DNA of 32,726 nucleotides from Gammaproteobacteria bacterium UBA2168 (lineage in GTDB: Bacteria; Pseudomonadota; Gammaproteobacteria; Pseudomonadales; Azotimanducaceae). Both the position numbers and the translations under genes were made by a program. This document shows positions 32,684 to 32,726 of the stretch, in pieces. The notes under the pieces are model-generated. The model was not told where the DNA came from. It did not search any database and worked only from the letters and a program-made list of their open reading frames with translations. The stretch spans positions 20,587-53,312 of the forward strand of contig DCWG01000062.1 of the NCBI GenBank assembly GCA_002327525.1. The letters run 5' to 3'. Positions within the stretch are counted from its first letter, which is position 1. Each line of letters opens with the position of its first letter.

Positions 32684-32726
32684 GGCTAGATGCCGAATTG
32701 CGTGCGGGTGTGTTGTGGCTCGAGAC

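Noticed and set aside
1..32726. CRISPR array, tRNA, rRNA, phage or complete insertion sequence
   Set aside because: No regularly spaced direct repeats, cloverleaf, rRNA-like stretch, integrase or transposase could be seen by reading.

Overview
The window is GC-rich, densely packed bacterial DNA. It has short intergenic gaps, many ATGA-type start/stop overlaps, Shine-Dalgarno sites and no introns. The gene content is acyl-CoA enzymes of several families, CaiB/BaiF proteins, alpha/beta hydrolases, a luciferase-like monooxygenase, EthD-like proteins and many MFS carriers, plus the housekeeping GTPase RsgA. This suggests an environmental, probably marine or soil, gammaproteobacterium that degrades steroids, lipids or hydrocarbons (OMG-group, Halieaceae, Spongiibacteraceae or Nevskiales type). 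The lineage is inference from gene content only; there is no rRNA or tRNA in the window.

Layout. (1) 3-1927, plus strand: end of an SCPx-type thiolase, a HadA/HadB-like split hydratase and an MFE-2-like short-chain dehydrogenase, together three steps of a beta-oxidation cycle. (2) 2023-5354: a DUF2845 secreted protein, an LLM flavin enzyme, a Nudix hydrolase and a DUF418 membrane protein. (3) 5442-9824, plus strand, overlapping genes: Eis-like GNAT, YgjP-like metalloprotease, RsgA and a PLP aminotransferase. (4) 9810-10140: a decayed gene. (5) 10303-15255: leftward GPH transporter plus SDR, divergent from acyl-CoA dehydrogenase plus MFS. (6) 15238-17306: a frameshifted Imm35-like gene, a metallo-beta-lactamase-fold gene broken by an amber codon, and a tandem EthD protein. 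(7) 17318-21171, minus strand: GntR, ABC ATPase, ABC permease, a possible small ORF, a serine hydrolase and its small partner. (8) 21307-24975: a REP-like hairpin, an AMACR-like racemase with an acyl-CoA dehydrogenase, and a divergent MFS. (9) 25002-29659: a carboxylesterase, an internally deleted amidohydrolase remnant, a CaiB/BaiF CoA-transferase and a GPH carrier without a normal start codon. (10) 29675-32726, minus strand: RraA-like protein and two alpha/beta hydrolases, then a broken acyl-CoA dehydrogenase N-terminus at the right edge.

How the genes fit together. AMACR, acyl-CoA dehydrogenase, hydratase, MFE-2-like dehydrogenase and SCPx-like thiolase are the enzyme classes that shorten branched sterol or bile-acid side chains in peroxisomes, so a related bacterial role is plausible but not shown. 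The transporters next to CoA enzymes fit substrate uptake. At least five genes are visibly broken (frameshift, nonsense, internal deletion or truncation), so this looks like an accessory catabolic region undergoing decay. I see no phage, CRISPR, complete insertion sequence or clear defence system. The least conventional items are a serine hydrolase whose usual N-terminal domain seems to be a separate downstream gene, a transporter without a canonical start, and a terminator-like hairpin containing the stop codons of two convergent genes.
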